Below, one piece after another: positions 13,743 to 21,774 of a DNA stretch of 64,000 nt. The DNA comes from Candidatus Nomurabacteria bacterium (lineage in GTDB: Bacteria > Patescibacteriota > Saccharimonadia > Saccharimonadales > Saccharimonadaceae). Both the position numbers and the translations under genes were made by a program. The stretch covers positions 186,001 to 250,000 of the forward strand of contig JACKGP010000002.1 of assembly GCA_020631935.1 (NCBI GenBank). The letters run 5' to 3'. Numbering within the stretch: the first letter of the stretch is position 1; every line of letters starts with the position of its first letter. Under the pieces are notes generated by a model that was not told the DNA's origin, did not search any database, and saw only the letters and a program-made list of their open reading frames with translations.

Positions 13743-14129
13743 TTAGAGCCGCTTACGCAAGTAAAAGACGGCTACTGCCATAAATAATGCAACCAGCGCC
13801 CATTCCGCCACGCCCGACTTGCCCACAGATCCCATACCGAGTATCAGTATCGGCCCAAGCGCAAGTACTGAAGAGTAATATAGTGAGTGTGCGGCTGGCA
13901 AAACTTCAACCGGCTTACGCAACGATATATGACCGCCTATGTCGCGACTGATCTGATTGAGCGCAATAATAACGTACATAATTACCGCTGTAAGTATAAT
14001 ATACAACAAAAAAAAGACGGCTAAGATGCCGCCTGGTCCCACTACTTGAGGTGTAGTAGACTGAACGATTAGGCCAAGTATGGCGGTAGCTACTAACGCT
14101 GCAAGTATAGTGACTCTATGTATCATCAT
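13743..14129 (-). CDS. Four-helix membrane protein, unknown
   Basis: A 128-aa protein with four hydrophobic segments and a basic C-terminus (YLRKRL). Not recognised. Start: ATG at 14129. On the minus strand TACACT (14136-14141) lies exactly 6 nt upstream with -35 TTGTAA 18 nt further, placing the transcription start on the ATG. A GTG two codons upstream would precede the transcript. It is the first gene of the cluster ending in the ATPase; a membrane partner role is inferred from position only. Confidence 0.7.
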   Translation of the reverse strand: MMIHRVTILAALVATAILGLIVQSTTPQVVGPGGILAVFFLLYIILTAVIMYVIIALNQISRDIGGHISLRKPVEVLPAAHSLYYSSVLALGPILILGMGSVGKSGVAEWALVALFMAVAVFYLRKRL

Positions 14130-14141
14130 ACCCACAGTGTA

Positions 14142-15380
14142 TCAGGCTACAGCCAGCCTTTACAAGGAAGTCTGAGCGACAAACCATGATGCTATATTTG
14201 CTACATCCGCCGAAAAAAATAAAGTTTGGCGCGTGCTCGTATAGCGATCTGCCGCTCGAGACAACTGACCGCTCCAGCATATTGCTGGGGCAACAAGGTG
14301 TTGGAGTTTTCCGCAGCATGCGCTGAGTATTTTCATTACTTATGTCTACTTATGTCATCAAAAGTAAGGATTAACTCAGCACATGGGTACTAACATCCAT
14401 GTATGCTCAACGACTGAAAATTCAGCGGAGCGTCGGCAACGCAACAGCTGTAGTACAAAATATACAAAGGTGCGTGAGCGTTTTAAACGCCCAAAAATTA
14501 AGTATACCCGTACAGTTTCGTCGCCGATTTTCCGTAGAATCAACGACACCATGTGCTTGCGTCAGTTTGCTTGTTGGTTGTTTGGATTGTTAAGGTTTTG
14601 GCTTTTTTGTTTTTCTTAAAAGCTTATGTCTATACTAGCAGCTATACGGCTTTATGTCAACATATATCGATGTGTAAATAACATAAATTTCTTAATTACG
14701 GTATTCCTACATCTGTTTTTAGTCAATGTTGTATTTATTATATATGTTGTAAATATTGTATTTTAATTTAGGTTTCGATACGTATAGAGCATATATACCG
14801 CGGAATTTCGCTGACTCAAGACCCTTTTGATTCGATATAATCACAACATACCTACGCGCCACGGTTGTCCCGTGAGTCAATCAATATTGCGGCAAGCCAG
14901 CCGCACAGCGCCCCAAATAGCCACGCTGTACGGCTACTCAACACAATAATAAAATACACCCATGCCTGAATTAATATTTGATGCTATCAAAAACTAAGTC
15001 ACAGTAAATGTATACCAACTCAAGCGCAGACACTAACTTACAATCTTTATCAGGTTCGTCGCGCAGCAGACTCCTTTCTATGTATCGCCCCACCCTTTCA
15101 GATCACTTACCCAGCTATCAAGGCAGCAGGCTGCACTCCTACCTAGACAGGCCACTCCCCAGACGACCAGCATACCCTAATGTGAAAATCTACCGCCAGC
15201 TTTATCGCAGAACTGCCACTTTATGCCAACTATGTCTCCGCAAAGTCGCCTAGGCTAAATTACGTCGCCACACGCAACCAAGTTTTACATTAACTCAACC
15301 AGTCGCTCAGGCAGATAGCCCAGTCACAAGCAGGCTGTAGTCTCTAATACGTAAAAAGCTCATAAATCGTAGTGTTTTTT
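14142..15380. other. Long non-coding stretch, mostly unassigned
   Basis: About 1.2 kb with no convincing gene. Short open frames here have no ribosome site or plausible composition. The only recognisable item is the pilin-gene fragment at 15161-15217. An imperfect hairpin flanked by GCTGAGT and ACTCAGC occurs at about 14321-14381. The region may be decayed coding sequence. Confidence 0.5.
15161..15217 (-). pseudogene. Fragment of a minor pilin gene
   Basis: 50 of 57 bases match 41851-41907 without gaps. On the minus strand it still encodes the same protein core (VDFHIRxCWSS in both), but the frame is closed by stops on both sides and has no start. Homology ends abruptly at both edges. A decayed or transposed piece of the pilin gene at 41794-42441. 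Confidence 0.75.
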
Positions 15381-15405
15381 ACTTAGACAATTTTCGATAA
15401 AGTTA

Positions 15406-15434
15406 TTGACATAAACGTTTTCACGTCATATTAT
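15406..15434 (+). promoter_or_regulatory. Promoter of the orphan sRNA
   Basis: Consensus -35 TTGACA (15406-15411), 17-nt spacer, -10 TATTAT (15429-15434). It is one of the best promoters in the window. Confidence 0.8.
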
Positions 15435-15440
15435 AGGGGT

Positions 15441-15548
15441 AGCTTCTGAATAAATAAATTGTACAGAAGCCAAAAATAAAAATTATCTAAAACAACTCCA
15501 CAATAATAAAACAACCGTTCCTCGCAGGCGGTTGTTTTTTATTTTTTT
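15441..15548 (+). ncRNA. Orphan small RNA candidate
   Basis: A transcript of about 108 nt bounded by a consensus promoter and an intrinsic terminator (stem 15510-15517 with 15529-15536, then a T-run). It contains no ATG. A 5' hairpin pairs GCTTCTG with CAGAAGC, followed by a long A-rich single-stranded stretch. It lies convergent to the tmRNA. I do not recognise the family. Confidence 0.6.
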
Positions 15549-15597
15549 GCAAATTCGTGGTTAACAAAGCTCAATATTATATGGTCTCAATTTCAAT

Positions 15598-16004
15598 TGG
15601 TGGAGCTGCCGGGTACTGCCCCCGGGTCCGACTGGTAACCTGATATTCATCTACAAGCTTAGTCTAGTTTAAAATTTTATAACGATCATGGCTATGAAAA
15701 TAGACTAAAATACCAGTCTCGTTACGCAGAGTAAAGTCCCACACCAAGACTGCTGCTCTTGATACGGCAAGCGACATAAATATAACACCCAAACTCACCG
15801 CCTGTCGCTACAATGAATGGATGGCATAGGTATTAAACCAATGCTGGCGCAAAAGCAGGTGCGCGGAATGCGCTAGCTAGGCTAGCGACAGCGCCCTTGA
15901 GTTTGCTAGTAACTGTGTTTGCAGTTAAAAGATATGCGTACGTGCAAATTCGACTTGCAGAATACCTTGTTAAAATCCAACCGTCTAAAGCTATATTCAG
16001 CCCC
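15598..16004 (-). ncRNA. ssrA: tmRNA (ssrA), divergent
   Basis: Ribosome-rescue RNA of about 407 nt. The 5' end GGGGCTG pairs with CAGCTCC before the encoded CCA at 15598-15600, and ACGG follows in the D-like region. A resume frame starts GCA AAC ACA (Ala-Asn-Thr, like the usual AND/ANT start) and runs about 29 codons to a TAA, ending in the hydrophobic APALV. The T stem is CCGGG/CCCGG, but the 7-nt T loop is GGCAGTA rather than TTCRANY. The minus-strand -10 TATAAT at 16020-16025 leaves a short 5' leader for RNase P. Confidence 0.8.
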
Positions 16005-16019
16005 ATACGACCACTGTTT

Positions 16020-16025
16020 ATTATA
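16020..16025 (-). promoter_or_regulatory. tmRNA -10 box
   Basis: TATAAT on the minus strand, 15 nt before the tmRNA 5' end. No good -35 is visible. It overlaps the divergent comM promoter. Confidence 0.55.
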
Positions 16026-16067
16026 TCCTATTTTGGAAGGAATTAACAGTCGTGGTTTAATGTATTT

Positions 16068-17603
16068 ATGGCAAATGTATCGAAGATACCCTCTGTCGCA
16101 CCCATCGGATTTGAGGGGCGATTAATAGAGGTGGAGGTTGATATCAAGAACGGACTACCCTCTTTGCAAATTGTTGGATTGGGCGGCAAGGCAGTGGATG
16201 AGGCGCGAGAGCGCGTACGAAGCGCGATTACTAATTCGCTGCTGGAATTTCCTGCCAAGAAAATCGTGGTAAACCTGGCACCTGCTGAGCTGCCAAAGGA
16301 CGGTGCGCTTTTCGACGTCCCTATTGCCATAGCTATACTGGTAGCAAGTGGCCAGCTGAGAGACTCCGAGGTAAAAGATTCAGTATTCGTAGGTGAACTT
16401 GCTCTAAGCGGCGCCATCAGGCCTATACGTGGAGCTGTATCTGTGGCTGAGACCGCTCGAGACAATGGTTTCTCTGTGGTTTACATGCCAGAACCTAACG
16501 CAAAACAAGCCAGTCTAGTCCAAGGTATATCAATAGTACCGGTCTCCAGTATCTCTGATCTTTTTTTACACCTAAAGAAAGAACGCAAACTAAACGAATA
16601 TTCATCACCAGAGCACCGCCCTGTGGTAAGTAAGGCGACTAAAGCCTCGAAGTCAAATCCACTAATAGATGATATTCACGGTCAAGAGAAGGCAAAGAGA
16701 GCGCTTACTATTGCCGCAGCAGGACATCACAACATCCTATTGACTGGCCCACCCGGCGCAGGAAAAACTATGCTAGCCAAAACACTAGTTTCGCTGCTCC
16801 CTCCGCTTACTGCAGATGAGACTATATCAGTTACCAAGCTATACGGACTATCTGGCGAAACCACTGACGAAGTTGTTGTGGATAGGCCATTTAGATCGCC
16901 GCACCATACGGCTAGCCGTACATCGTTAATAGGGGGCGGCACCCGCCCTCAACCTGGTGAAATTAGCCTAGCACATCACGGTGTATTGTTTTTAGATGAA
17001 TTACCCGAGTACCCACGTTCGTCTCTAGAGGCACTTAGGCAGCCCCTGGAAGACAAACAGGTGTCGATAAACCGCGCCAGTAGCAGAGTAACCTACCCTG
17101 CTCAATTTATGCTAGTAGCCACAATGAATCCATGCCCATGTGGCTATTTTGGTGACACTAAAAAAGAGTGCACATGCTCATCAACCCAAATACTCTCCTA
17201 TCAACAGCGCCTGTCCGGACCATTACTCGACAGGATTGACCTAGTCATATCAGTAGCACCTGTGAAAAATCAGGATCTGTTGATAGACACAAAGAAGTCA
17301 TATAAACAACACTCTGAAGTACTAAAGATGATACAAAATGCATACAACAGTCAATTTCACAGATATAAAAGTAGCTCTATTTACAACAGCGGACTATCGT
17401 CAAGAGATGTAAAAAATTACATTAATCTTGATTCTGATGTACAGGACCTCCTGTCGCAAGCTGCCGATAGACTGAATATCAGCGCACGCAGTTACTTCAA
17501 GATAATAAAAGTAGCTCGCACTATTGCCGATCTATCTGGATCTAGTAACATAACCCCGTCGCATATGGCCGAGGCTATCCAGTATCGCCAAACCACTAAA
17601 TAA
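16068..17603 (+). CDS. comM: ComM/YifB family AAA+ ATPase (Mg-chelatase-like)
   Basis: 511 aa. Homologs are hexameric helicases that drive branch migration during natural transformation. N-terminal Lon-like ChlI domain (GLPSLQIVGLGGKAVDEARERVRSAI), then the AAA+ core: Walker A GPPGAGKT, Walker B GVLFLDELPEY, NPCPCGYFGD zinc-type motif (C-x-C...C-x-C) and sensor LLDRIDLVI. The C-terminal Mg_chelatase_C domain ends the protein. The ATG at 16068 is the only start in an open frame. It has no Shine-Dalgarno; TTGGAA, 17 nt and TTTAAT place the transcription start on the ATG. With the pilus genes it suggests DNA uptake. Confidence 0.93.
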   Translation: MANVSKIPSVAPIGFEGRLIEVEVDIKNGLPSLQIVGLGGKAVDEARERVRSAITNSLLEFPAKKIVVNLAPAELPKDGALFDVPIAIAILVASGQLRDSEVKDSVFVGELALSGAIRPIRGAVSVAETARDNGFSVVYMPEPNAKQASLVQGISIVPVSSISDLFLHLKKERKLNEYSSPEHRPVVSKATKASKSNPLIDDIHGQEKAKRALTIAAAGHHNILLTGPPGAGKTMLAKTLVSLLPPLTADETISVTKLYGLSGETTDEVVVDRPFRSPHHTASRTSLIGGGTRPQPGEISLAHHGVLFLDELPEYPRSSLEALRQPLEDKQVSINRASSRVTYPAQFMLVATMNPCPCGYFGDTKKECTCSSTQILSYQQRLSGPLLDRIDLVISVAPVKNQDLLIDTKKSYKQHSEVLKMIQNAYNSQFHRYKSSSIYNSGLSSRDVKNYINLDSDVQDLLSQAADRLNISARSYFKIIKVARTIADLSGSSNITPSHMAEAIQYRQTTK

Positions 17604-17711
17604 CACTTGTGTCACTAGGGTCACTTGTGGTACTCTTATAGACGAGCTACGGCCTCAGACAAATCTGTGGCATGTCTCGAGAGTTTAATGCATCAACCAA
17701 AGGAGTTTTAA

Positions 17712-18218
17712 ATAGCCAGTCAAATTCGAATAAATGAAGCTATCCGCGCAAAAGAACTTCGTGTCATAGGCACATCTGGAGAACAGTTAGGAATTATTTC
17801 TCGAAGCGAGGCACTTCAAAAAGCCGAAGAAGCTGGCGTTGACCTGGTTGAGATATCGCCAAATTCGGACCCTCCTGTGGCAAAGATTATCGACTGGGGT
17901 AAATACCAATACCAGAAGATGAAGGAGCAGCAGAAGAATCGTGCCAAATCGAAGCAGGCAGAACTAAAGCAAATGCGCTTTGGCCTCAAGATAGGCAGCG
18001 GAGACCTTGAAATCAAACTCCGAAAGATTCGTGGGTTTTTGGCAGATGGCCACAAAGTCCGTATACAAATTTTTTATCGAGGCCGCGAAATGGCCCACAG
18101 AGAACTTGGATACGACTTAATAGACCGGATTGTTTCACTACTCGAAGACGATGCGATACTCGAGCAAAAGCCTCAGATGTCTGGCCGAAATTTAAGTATA
18201 GTCATAAGGAGTAAGTAA
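17712..18218 (+). CDS. infC: Translation initiation factor IF-3 with an AUA start codon
   Basis: 168 aa, close to normal IF-3 length. The N-terminal domain starts SQIRINEAIRAKELRVIGTSGEQLGIIS and the C-terminal domain contains KIIDWGKYQYQ...MRFGLKIGSGDLEIK. The frame is closed by TAA directly upstream of 17712. The first codon is ATA with AAGGAG (17700-17705) 6 nt upstream. The nearest GTG (17877) would delete most of the N domain. Rare starts in infC (AUU in E. coli) allow IF-3 to repress its own translation; the same logic is inferred. First gene of infC-rpmI-rplT; the rpmI ATG follows its stop directly. Confidence 0.93.
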   Translation: MASQIRINEAIRAKELRVIGTSGEQLGIISRSEALQKAEEAGVDLVEISPNSDPPVAKIIDWGKYQYQKMKEQQKNRAKSKQAELKQMRFGLKIGSGDLEIKLRKIRGFLADGHKVRIQIFYRGREMAHRELGYDLIDRIVSLLEDDAILEQKPQMSGRNLSIVIRSK

Positions 18219-18413
18219 ATGCCAAAACTGAAGACACACAAAGGCACTGCTAAACGTGTGAAAATTACCAGCACAGGCAAGATCACCCGCCAAAATGCTT
18301 TTGGCGGTCACATGCTTGCAAAGAAAAGTAAAAGCCGAAAACGCGCCATCAACACAACGAGTGTTGTTTCGGGCAAAATGGCTAAGAACATTAAACGTGC
18401 GCTTGGGAAATAG
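18219..18413 (+). CDS. rpmI: 50S ribosomal protein bL35
   Basis: 64 aa, basic. The family signature PKLKTHKGTAKRVKITSTGK is at the N-terminus, followed by HMLAKKSKSRKR. The start codon abuts the infC stop, so translation is coupled. Normal length and the conserved infC-rpmI-rplT order. Confidence 0.96.
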   Translation: MPKLKTHKGTAKRVKITSTGKITRQNAFGGHMLAKKSKSRKRAINTTSVVSGKMAKNIKRALGK

Positions 18414-18438
18414 CGTCTTATATACTAGGAGTTAAATT

Positions 18439-18780
18439 ATGCGAATAAAAAGAGGTGTTGCAGCAAGAGCTAAGCACAAAAAAATCTTAAAAGCAGCCAA
18501 AGGAATGCAGCACAACCGAACTCGCAGTTTTCGACTTGCAAAACAAGGTGTGATTCGTGCCCTGCAGTATGCATATCGTGACCGACGCAACCGCAAGCGT
18601 GACCTGAGGCAGCTATGGATCACTAGGATCAATGCTGCAGCTCGCGAAAATGGAACAACATACGGCAAGTTAATGCATGGTCTAAAAGCCGCCGGAGTAG
18701 AGCTTGATCGTAAATCACTAGCAGATATAGCAGTTAATGACCCAAAAGCTTTTGCTGCTGTAGTTAAATCTACTAAGTAG
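18439..18780 (+). CDS. rplT: 50S ribosomal protein bL20
   Basis: 113 aa. The bL20 N-terminal arm ([22 protein letters not shown]) and [26 protein letters not shown] are characteristic. In many bacteria bL20 binds the leader of its operon; no such site was resolved here. It is preceded by AGGAG and followed by a strong terminator. Confidence 0.96.
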   Translation: MRIKRGVAARAKHKKILKAAKGMQHNRTRSFRLAKQGVIRALQYAYRDRRNRKRDLRQLWITRINAAARENGTTYGKLMHGLKAAGVELDRKSLADIAVNDPKAFAAVVKSTK

Positions 18781-18798
18781 ATCGTTCTCGTCAGCAAA

Positions 18799-18826
18799 AA
18801 ATACCCCTTTATAAGGGGTATTTTTA
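18799..18826. terminator. Terminator between rplT and rnpB
   Basis: 11-bp perfect stem (18799-18809 with 18813-18823) with U-tracts on both strands, ending convergent rplT and rnpB. Confidence 0.85.
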
Positions 18827-18829
18827 AAT

Positions 18830-19182
18830 GCAACCTATCTATAAGCCGGGTTCTGTTGGACTCGCGTCCAGACAGTCATCTATCTAGAGTATCTGTCGCC
18901 AAACACTTCAAGCGGTTGTCGATACCGACGAGCGAACAACTCAAATGCCGGTACCTCCTTGCAGCGGATGGGGTTTACCTCCTCTGTACGTCACCGTACG
19001 TAGCTGTGAGCTCTTACCTCACTCGTTTCACCCTTACCAACAAGTGGCGGTTTTGTTTCTGTGGCACTTTCCCTATGGTTTCCCACGGTTGCCGTTAGCA
19101 ACCATCCTGTCCTACGCTGCCCGGACTTTCCTCTCGTAGTTCTATTAAGTAAGAAACCACCAGCGACTGTCCAATAGACTGC
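18830..19182 (-). ncRNA. rnpB: RNase P RNA, bacterial type A
   Basis: The catalytic RNA of RNase P, about 353 nt. The conserved 5' block GAGGAAAGTCCGGGC lies at about 19120-19134 and the 3' block CAGAACCCGGCTTAT at about 18841-18855. The P1 helix closes GCAGTCTATT (5' end) with the 3' end at 18830. -10 TATAAT lies on the minus strand at 19189-19194, just downstream of tRNA-Pro. Confidence 0.93.
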
Positions 19183-19201
19183 TCAACTATTATATCATCT
19201 C

Positions 19202-19277
19202 TGGTCGGGATGACTGGACTTGAACCAGCGACCTCACCACCCCCAGCGGTGCGCGCTACCAACTGCGCCACATCCCG
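19202..19277 (-). tRNA. tRNA-Pro (GGG)
   Basis: Full cloverleaf on the minus strand. The acceptor CGGGATG/CATCCCG has the C1-G72 pair usual for bacterial tRNA-Pro, the anticodon loop is CTGGGGG, and A73 plus CCA are encoded. A -10 TATAAT lies at 19288-19293. Confidence 0.95.
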
Positions 19278-19306
19278 ATACAGTCATATTATAGCAATAA
19301 AAATAG

Positions 19307-19443
19307 TCCCCTAGAACAGCGGCGCTTGATATATCCCCGCGTAAATGCAAGGTGGGCTTCTCGGTCTCAACACCACGGTGTTGCTACGTCTGAATCCCTA
19401 TCAAATGACGTTAGGAAATCATGTACGCCGCTGTCCTAGAGGA
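19307..19443 (-). ncRNA. ssrS: 6S-like RNA
   Basis: A transcript of about 137 nt closed by a 17-bp terminal stem that is perfect only as minus-strand RNA (two G-U pairs). The interior contains ACCGAGAAGCCCACCUUG, resembling the 6S signature of other bacteria, around a central bubble. -10 TATAAT lies just upstream at about 19452. 6S RNA mimics an open promoter and sequesters RNA polymerase. Alternative: another structured RNA of similar size. Confidence 0.65.
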
Positions 19444-19472
19444 CTAACTCTATTATACTATAAATTTCGGCT

Positions 19473-20099
19473 TTATACTCTAAAAAGCAGTTCGAATGCG
19501 TTCAATATTCCATCTACTCCAGCGCCTATAGCCTGCCCTAAAAACGGACCAGCCAGCAGCACGAATGCGAATACAAGCATTATGCCGTAAGCCTCTACGA
19601 CTTCCATACCGCGCCTGATAAAATCTGGTGCAAGTGCATAGATGACTCGCGATCCGTCTAGCGGCGGGATGGGCAGCATATTAAAAACAAAAAAGCCTAG
19701 GTTAACCAAGATTGCTATCGTAAGCGGCTGATAGGCCGCCGATTCTGTCCCGCCCGATAACACAAGCACACCATACAACACGAAGGCTATCAGTAAATTT
19801 GTTATTGGCCCCGCTACTGCAACGAGCGCAGCGCCCCACTCGCCATACTTAACTCTATCTGGCCTAAATGGGACCGGCTTTGCACCACCAAAAACTGGCC
19901 CATCGGCAATAGCCAAAAATACTGGCAGTATGATAGTTAGAAACGGATCAATATGCTTAATTGGGTTAAGTGTTAGACGCCCCTGATGCTTTGCCGTATC
20001 ATCACCGAGCCAATAGCTCATAAATGCATGCATGGCCTCATGCAAAGTCATCGATAGCAAAATCACACCCAAAACAAACACAATATTGCCAATATCCAT
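19473..20099 (-). CDS. M50 family site-2-type metalloprotease
   Basis: A 208-aa polytopic membrane protease of the YwhC-like branch. The zinc motif HEAMH is in the first helix (about residues 20-24); the third ligand region is NMLPIPPLDGSR (about 145-156). Five or six hydrophobic segments; no PDZ domain. The family cleaves substrates within the membrane; the target is unknown. TATAAT at 20107-20112 lies 7 nt before the ATG and there is no Shine-Dalgarno, so the mRNA is probably leaderless. Confidence 0.88.
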   Translation of the reverse strand: MDIGNIVFVLGVILLSMTLHEAMHAFMSYWLGDDTAKHQGRLTLNPIKHIDPFLTIILPVFLAIADGPVFGGAKPVPFRPDRVKYGEWGAALVAVAGPITNLLIAFVLYGVLVLSGGTESAAYQPLTIAILVNLGFFVFNMLPIPPLDGSRVIYALAPDFIRRGMEVVEAYGIMLVFAFVLLAGPFLGQAIGAGVDGILNAFELLFRV

Positions 20100-20131
20100 C
20101 TGTACTATTATACCCTACCCTGGACATAATA

Positions 20132-20160
20132 TTGACGCAAGGGATTATTTTCGCTATAAT
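20132..20160 (+). promoter_or_regulatory. rpmB promoter
   Basis: -35 TTGACG (20132-20137), 17-nt spacer, -10 TATAAT (20155-20160). The leader of about 27 nt carries AAGGAG. Confidence 0.85.
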
Positions 20161-20194
20161 TATACGAGTTTTGACCAAAAGGAGTAATAATTAA

Positions 20195-20407
20195 ATGGCG
20201 TCACGATGTGATTTAACTGGAAAAGGCAAGCAATATGGACATAACGTTAGTTTTTCATTGCGCCGCACAAAACGTGTCTTCAAACCAAATCTACAGAAAA
20301 AAACTCTTGTAGTTGATGGTAAAAAAGTCACCATGAACCTGTCTACACAGGCTATTCGCACACTGAAGAAAAAAGGCATTCTACAGCCTGTGAAAACTTC
20401 AAAATAA
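20195..20407 (+). CDS. rpmB: 50S ribosomal protein bL28
   Basis: 70 aa. N-terminal MASRCDLTGKGKQYGHNVSFSLRRTKR matches the bL28 fold, with one cysteine of the zinc motif left. A small basic ribosomal protein in its own transcription unit, divergent from the M50 protease. Good ribosome site and normal length. Confidence 0.94.
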   Translation: MASRCDLTGKGKQYGHNVSFSLRRTKRVFKPNLQKKTLVVDGKKVTMNLSTQAIRTLKKKGILQPVKTSK

Positions 20408-20421
20408 TCTAACATAAACTA

Positions 20422-20451
20422 AAAACTGCCGACTAATAATCGGCAGTTTTT
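20422..20451. terminator. Terminator after rpmB
   Basis: 11-bp perfect stem (20422-20432 with 20440-20450) and U-tracts on both strands; it serves rpmB and the convergent MBL-fold gene. Confidence 0.85.
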
Positions 20452-20470
20452 AGTTTTGGTAGTCTCCGCC

Positions 20471-21106
20471 CTACTGTCTATCGACTACAACAGTGGTCAT
20501 AGAAGCAGGCAACGAAGGCAAGCCTTTCAGTTTATACCTGTCGCCAACATTCTCTATAGGCTGCGCAAACTCCTTCGTGAACACCTCTAGCTCATCCTGA
20601 GCTACTTCGTATTTGAGATTTTTGTCGGCATAGTGAACTGGGATTACAGCCTTGGCGTCTATCTGACGCGCAATCTTTGACGCTGCAGTAGCATCGAGAG
20701 TATATCCGTTACCTCCAATTGGAATCACAGCTATATCGACAACCCCGATCTCCTCCAGCTGATTCTCGTTTAGCTCCGGTGATACATTACCCACAATTGC
20801 AACACGATATTCGCCAATCTCCACCCTATAGATGGTCGATGTTTTCTTATCAGACCCACTGTCGATGTGGCGCTGAGCAGCCACACCCCTAATTGATACA
20901 TCTGCCACTTCGTATTCTCCAGGGCCGTCTATAGCCACAATAGCCCCCTCTCTACTAATAAATCTAGATTCTGTACCTATCGATACAACACCCTTTGCAG
21001 CCACGGGTGTGCCACCAAGTACAGACAAATCACCATCTATTAGCACGGTAGATTTCTTTGTTGAAAGCATTACGCAATTTCCACCTTTGTATAAAATCTC
21101 GAGCAT
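20471..21106 (-). CDS. MBL-fold metallohydrolase-like protein
   Basis: 211 aa with the alternating strands of the metallo-beta-lactamase-like superfamily (MLEILYKGGNCVMLSTKKSTVLIDG; PVHYADKN near the C-terminus). The HxHxDH zinc motif is absent, as in the UPF0173/YycJ-like relatives found in CPR genomes, so catalysis is uncertain. AGGAGG precedes the ATG. It follows the HTH protein by 11 nt in the same operon. Confidence 0.75.
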   Translation of the reverse strand: MLEILYKGGNCVMLSTKKSTVLIDGDLSVLGGTPVAAKGVVSIGTESRFISREGAIVAIDGPGEYEVADVSIRGVAAQRHIDSGSDKKTSTIYRVEIGEYRVAIVGNVSPELNENQLEEIGVVDIAVIPIGGNGYTLDATAASKIARQIDAKAVIPVHYADKNLKYEVAQDELEVFTKEFAQPIENVGDRYKLKGLPSLPASMTTVVVDRQ

Positions 21107-21117
21107 TCTTCCTCCTT

Positions 21118-21726
21118 TTATTTACTGTCGCTCAGCACACCCTCTTTATCATCTAGTATTACATGGCGACCGCCAACCAGCTCTGTGATAAACCTATCCC
21201 TTATACTCAGCCTATAATAAAATTCATCATAAGACAGCACGCTATAGTTTATCTCACGACCCTCATGAGACTCCAGTATATCGATTAGCTCTTTGACCTT
21301 CTTTTTGGTCGGAGAACCCACAAGGAGTAAATCTATTTGACTACCAGAGCCGCTCACAAATACTCCCGAAAGCACTGCCAGCTTGATACTCTGCAGCGAC
21401 TGGACCTCACGAGTTAGGCCATCTATTGTGCCGCTCTTGCTACTCTGCTTCAGCCGCCCCTTTGTAGTCTTGTTGTCTGCAAAAATTGAACATAGTGCCT
21501 CGTAATGATCGTACTTATTGTTTACCATGTAGTACAGTTTATTGTCTTTGCTACTGCTGACTACCACCCCTGCGTTCATCATATTAGATAGCTCACGCCT
21601 AACAGAGTTTATCTGCTCATCAATCAATCGAGTGATTTCACGTACGTAAAACGATTTTCCTGGATTATTCATAAACAGGTGAAGCAGCTTCACTCTTGTT
21701 TTTGAACCAAATAATGCGTCAATCAC
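21118..21726 (-). CDS. Winged-helix protein with nucleotidyltransferase-like domain
   Basis: 202 aa. Residues 1-75 form an ArsR-type winged helix (ALFGSKTRVKLLHLFMNNPGKSFYVREITRLI). Residues 105-190 resemble a MNT-type nucleotidyltransferase (VSGSGSQIDLLLVG), the usual GSxxxGxxDxDL being degenerate. Such fusions may sense or modify nucleotides; the role is unknown. The start is GTG at 21726 behind GGGG. Confidence 0.7.
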   Translation of the reverse strand: MIDALFGSKTRVKLLHLFMNNPGKSFYVREITRLIDEQINSVRRELSNMMNAGVVVSSSKDNKLYYMVNNKYDHYEALCSIFADNKTTKGRLKQSSKSGTIDGLTREVQSLQSIKLAVLSGVFVSGSGSQIDLLLVGSPTKKKVKELIDILESHEGREINYSVLSYDEFYYRLSIRDRFITELVGGRHVILDDKEGVLSDSK

Positions 21727-21774
21727 TTTACTACCCCGAATAACTTTCTTATAGCTATATTACCATAGTTCCAG

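Noticed and set aside
14116..14319. Minus-strand frame of 67 aa upstream of the membrane gene
   Set aside because: It covers the predicted promoter of the gene at 14129 and has no ribosome site or conserved features.
15919..16125. Plus-strand 68-aa frame before comM
   Set aside because: It overlaps the tmRNA and the comM start in another frame.
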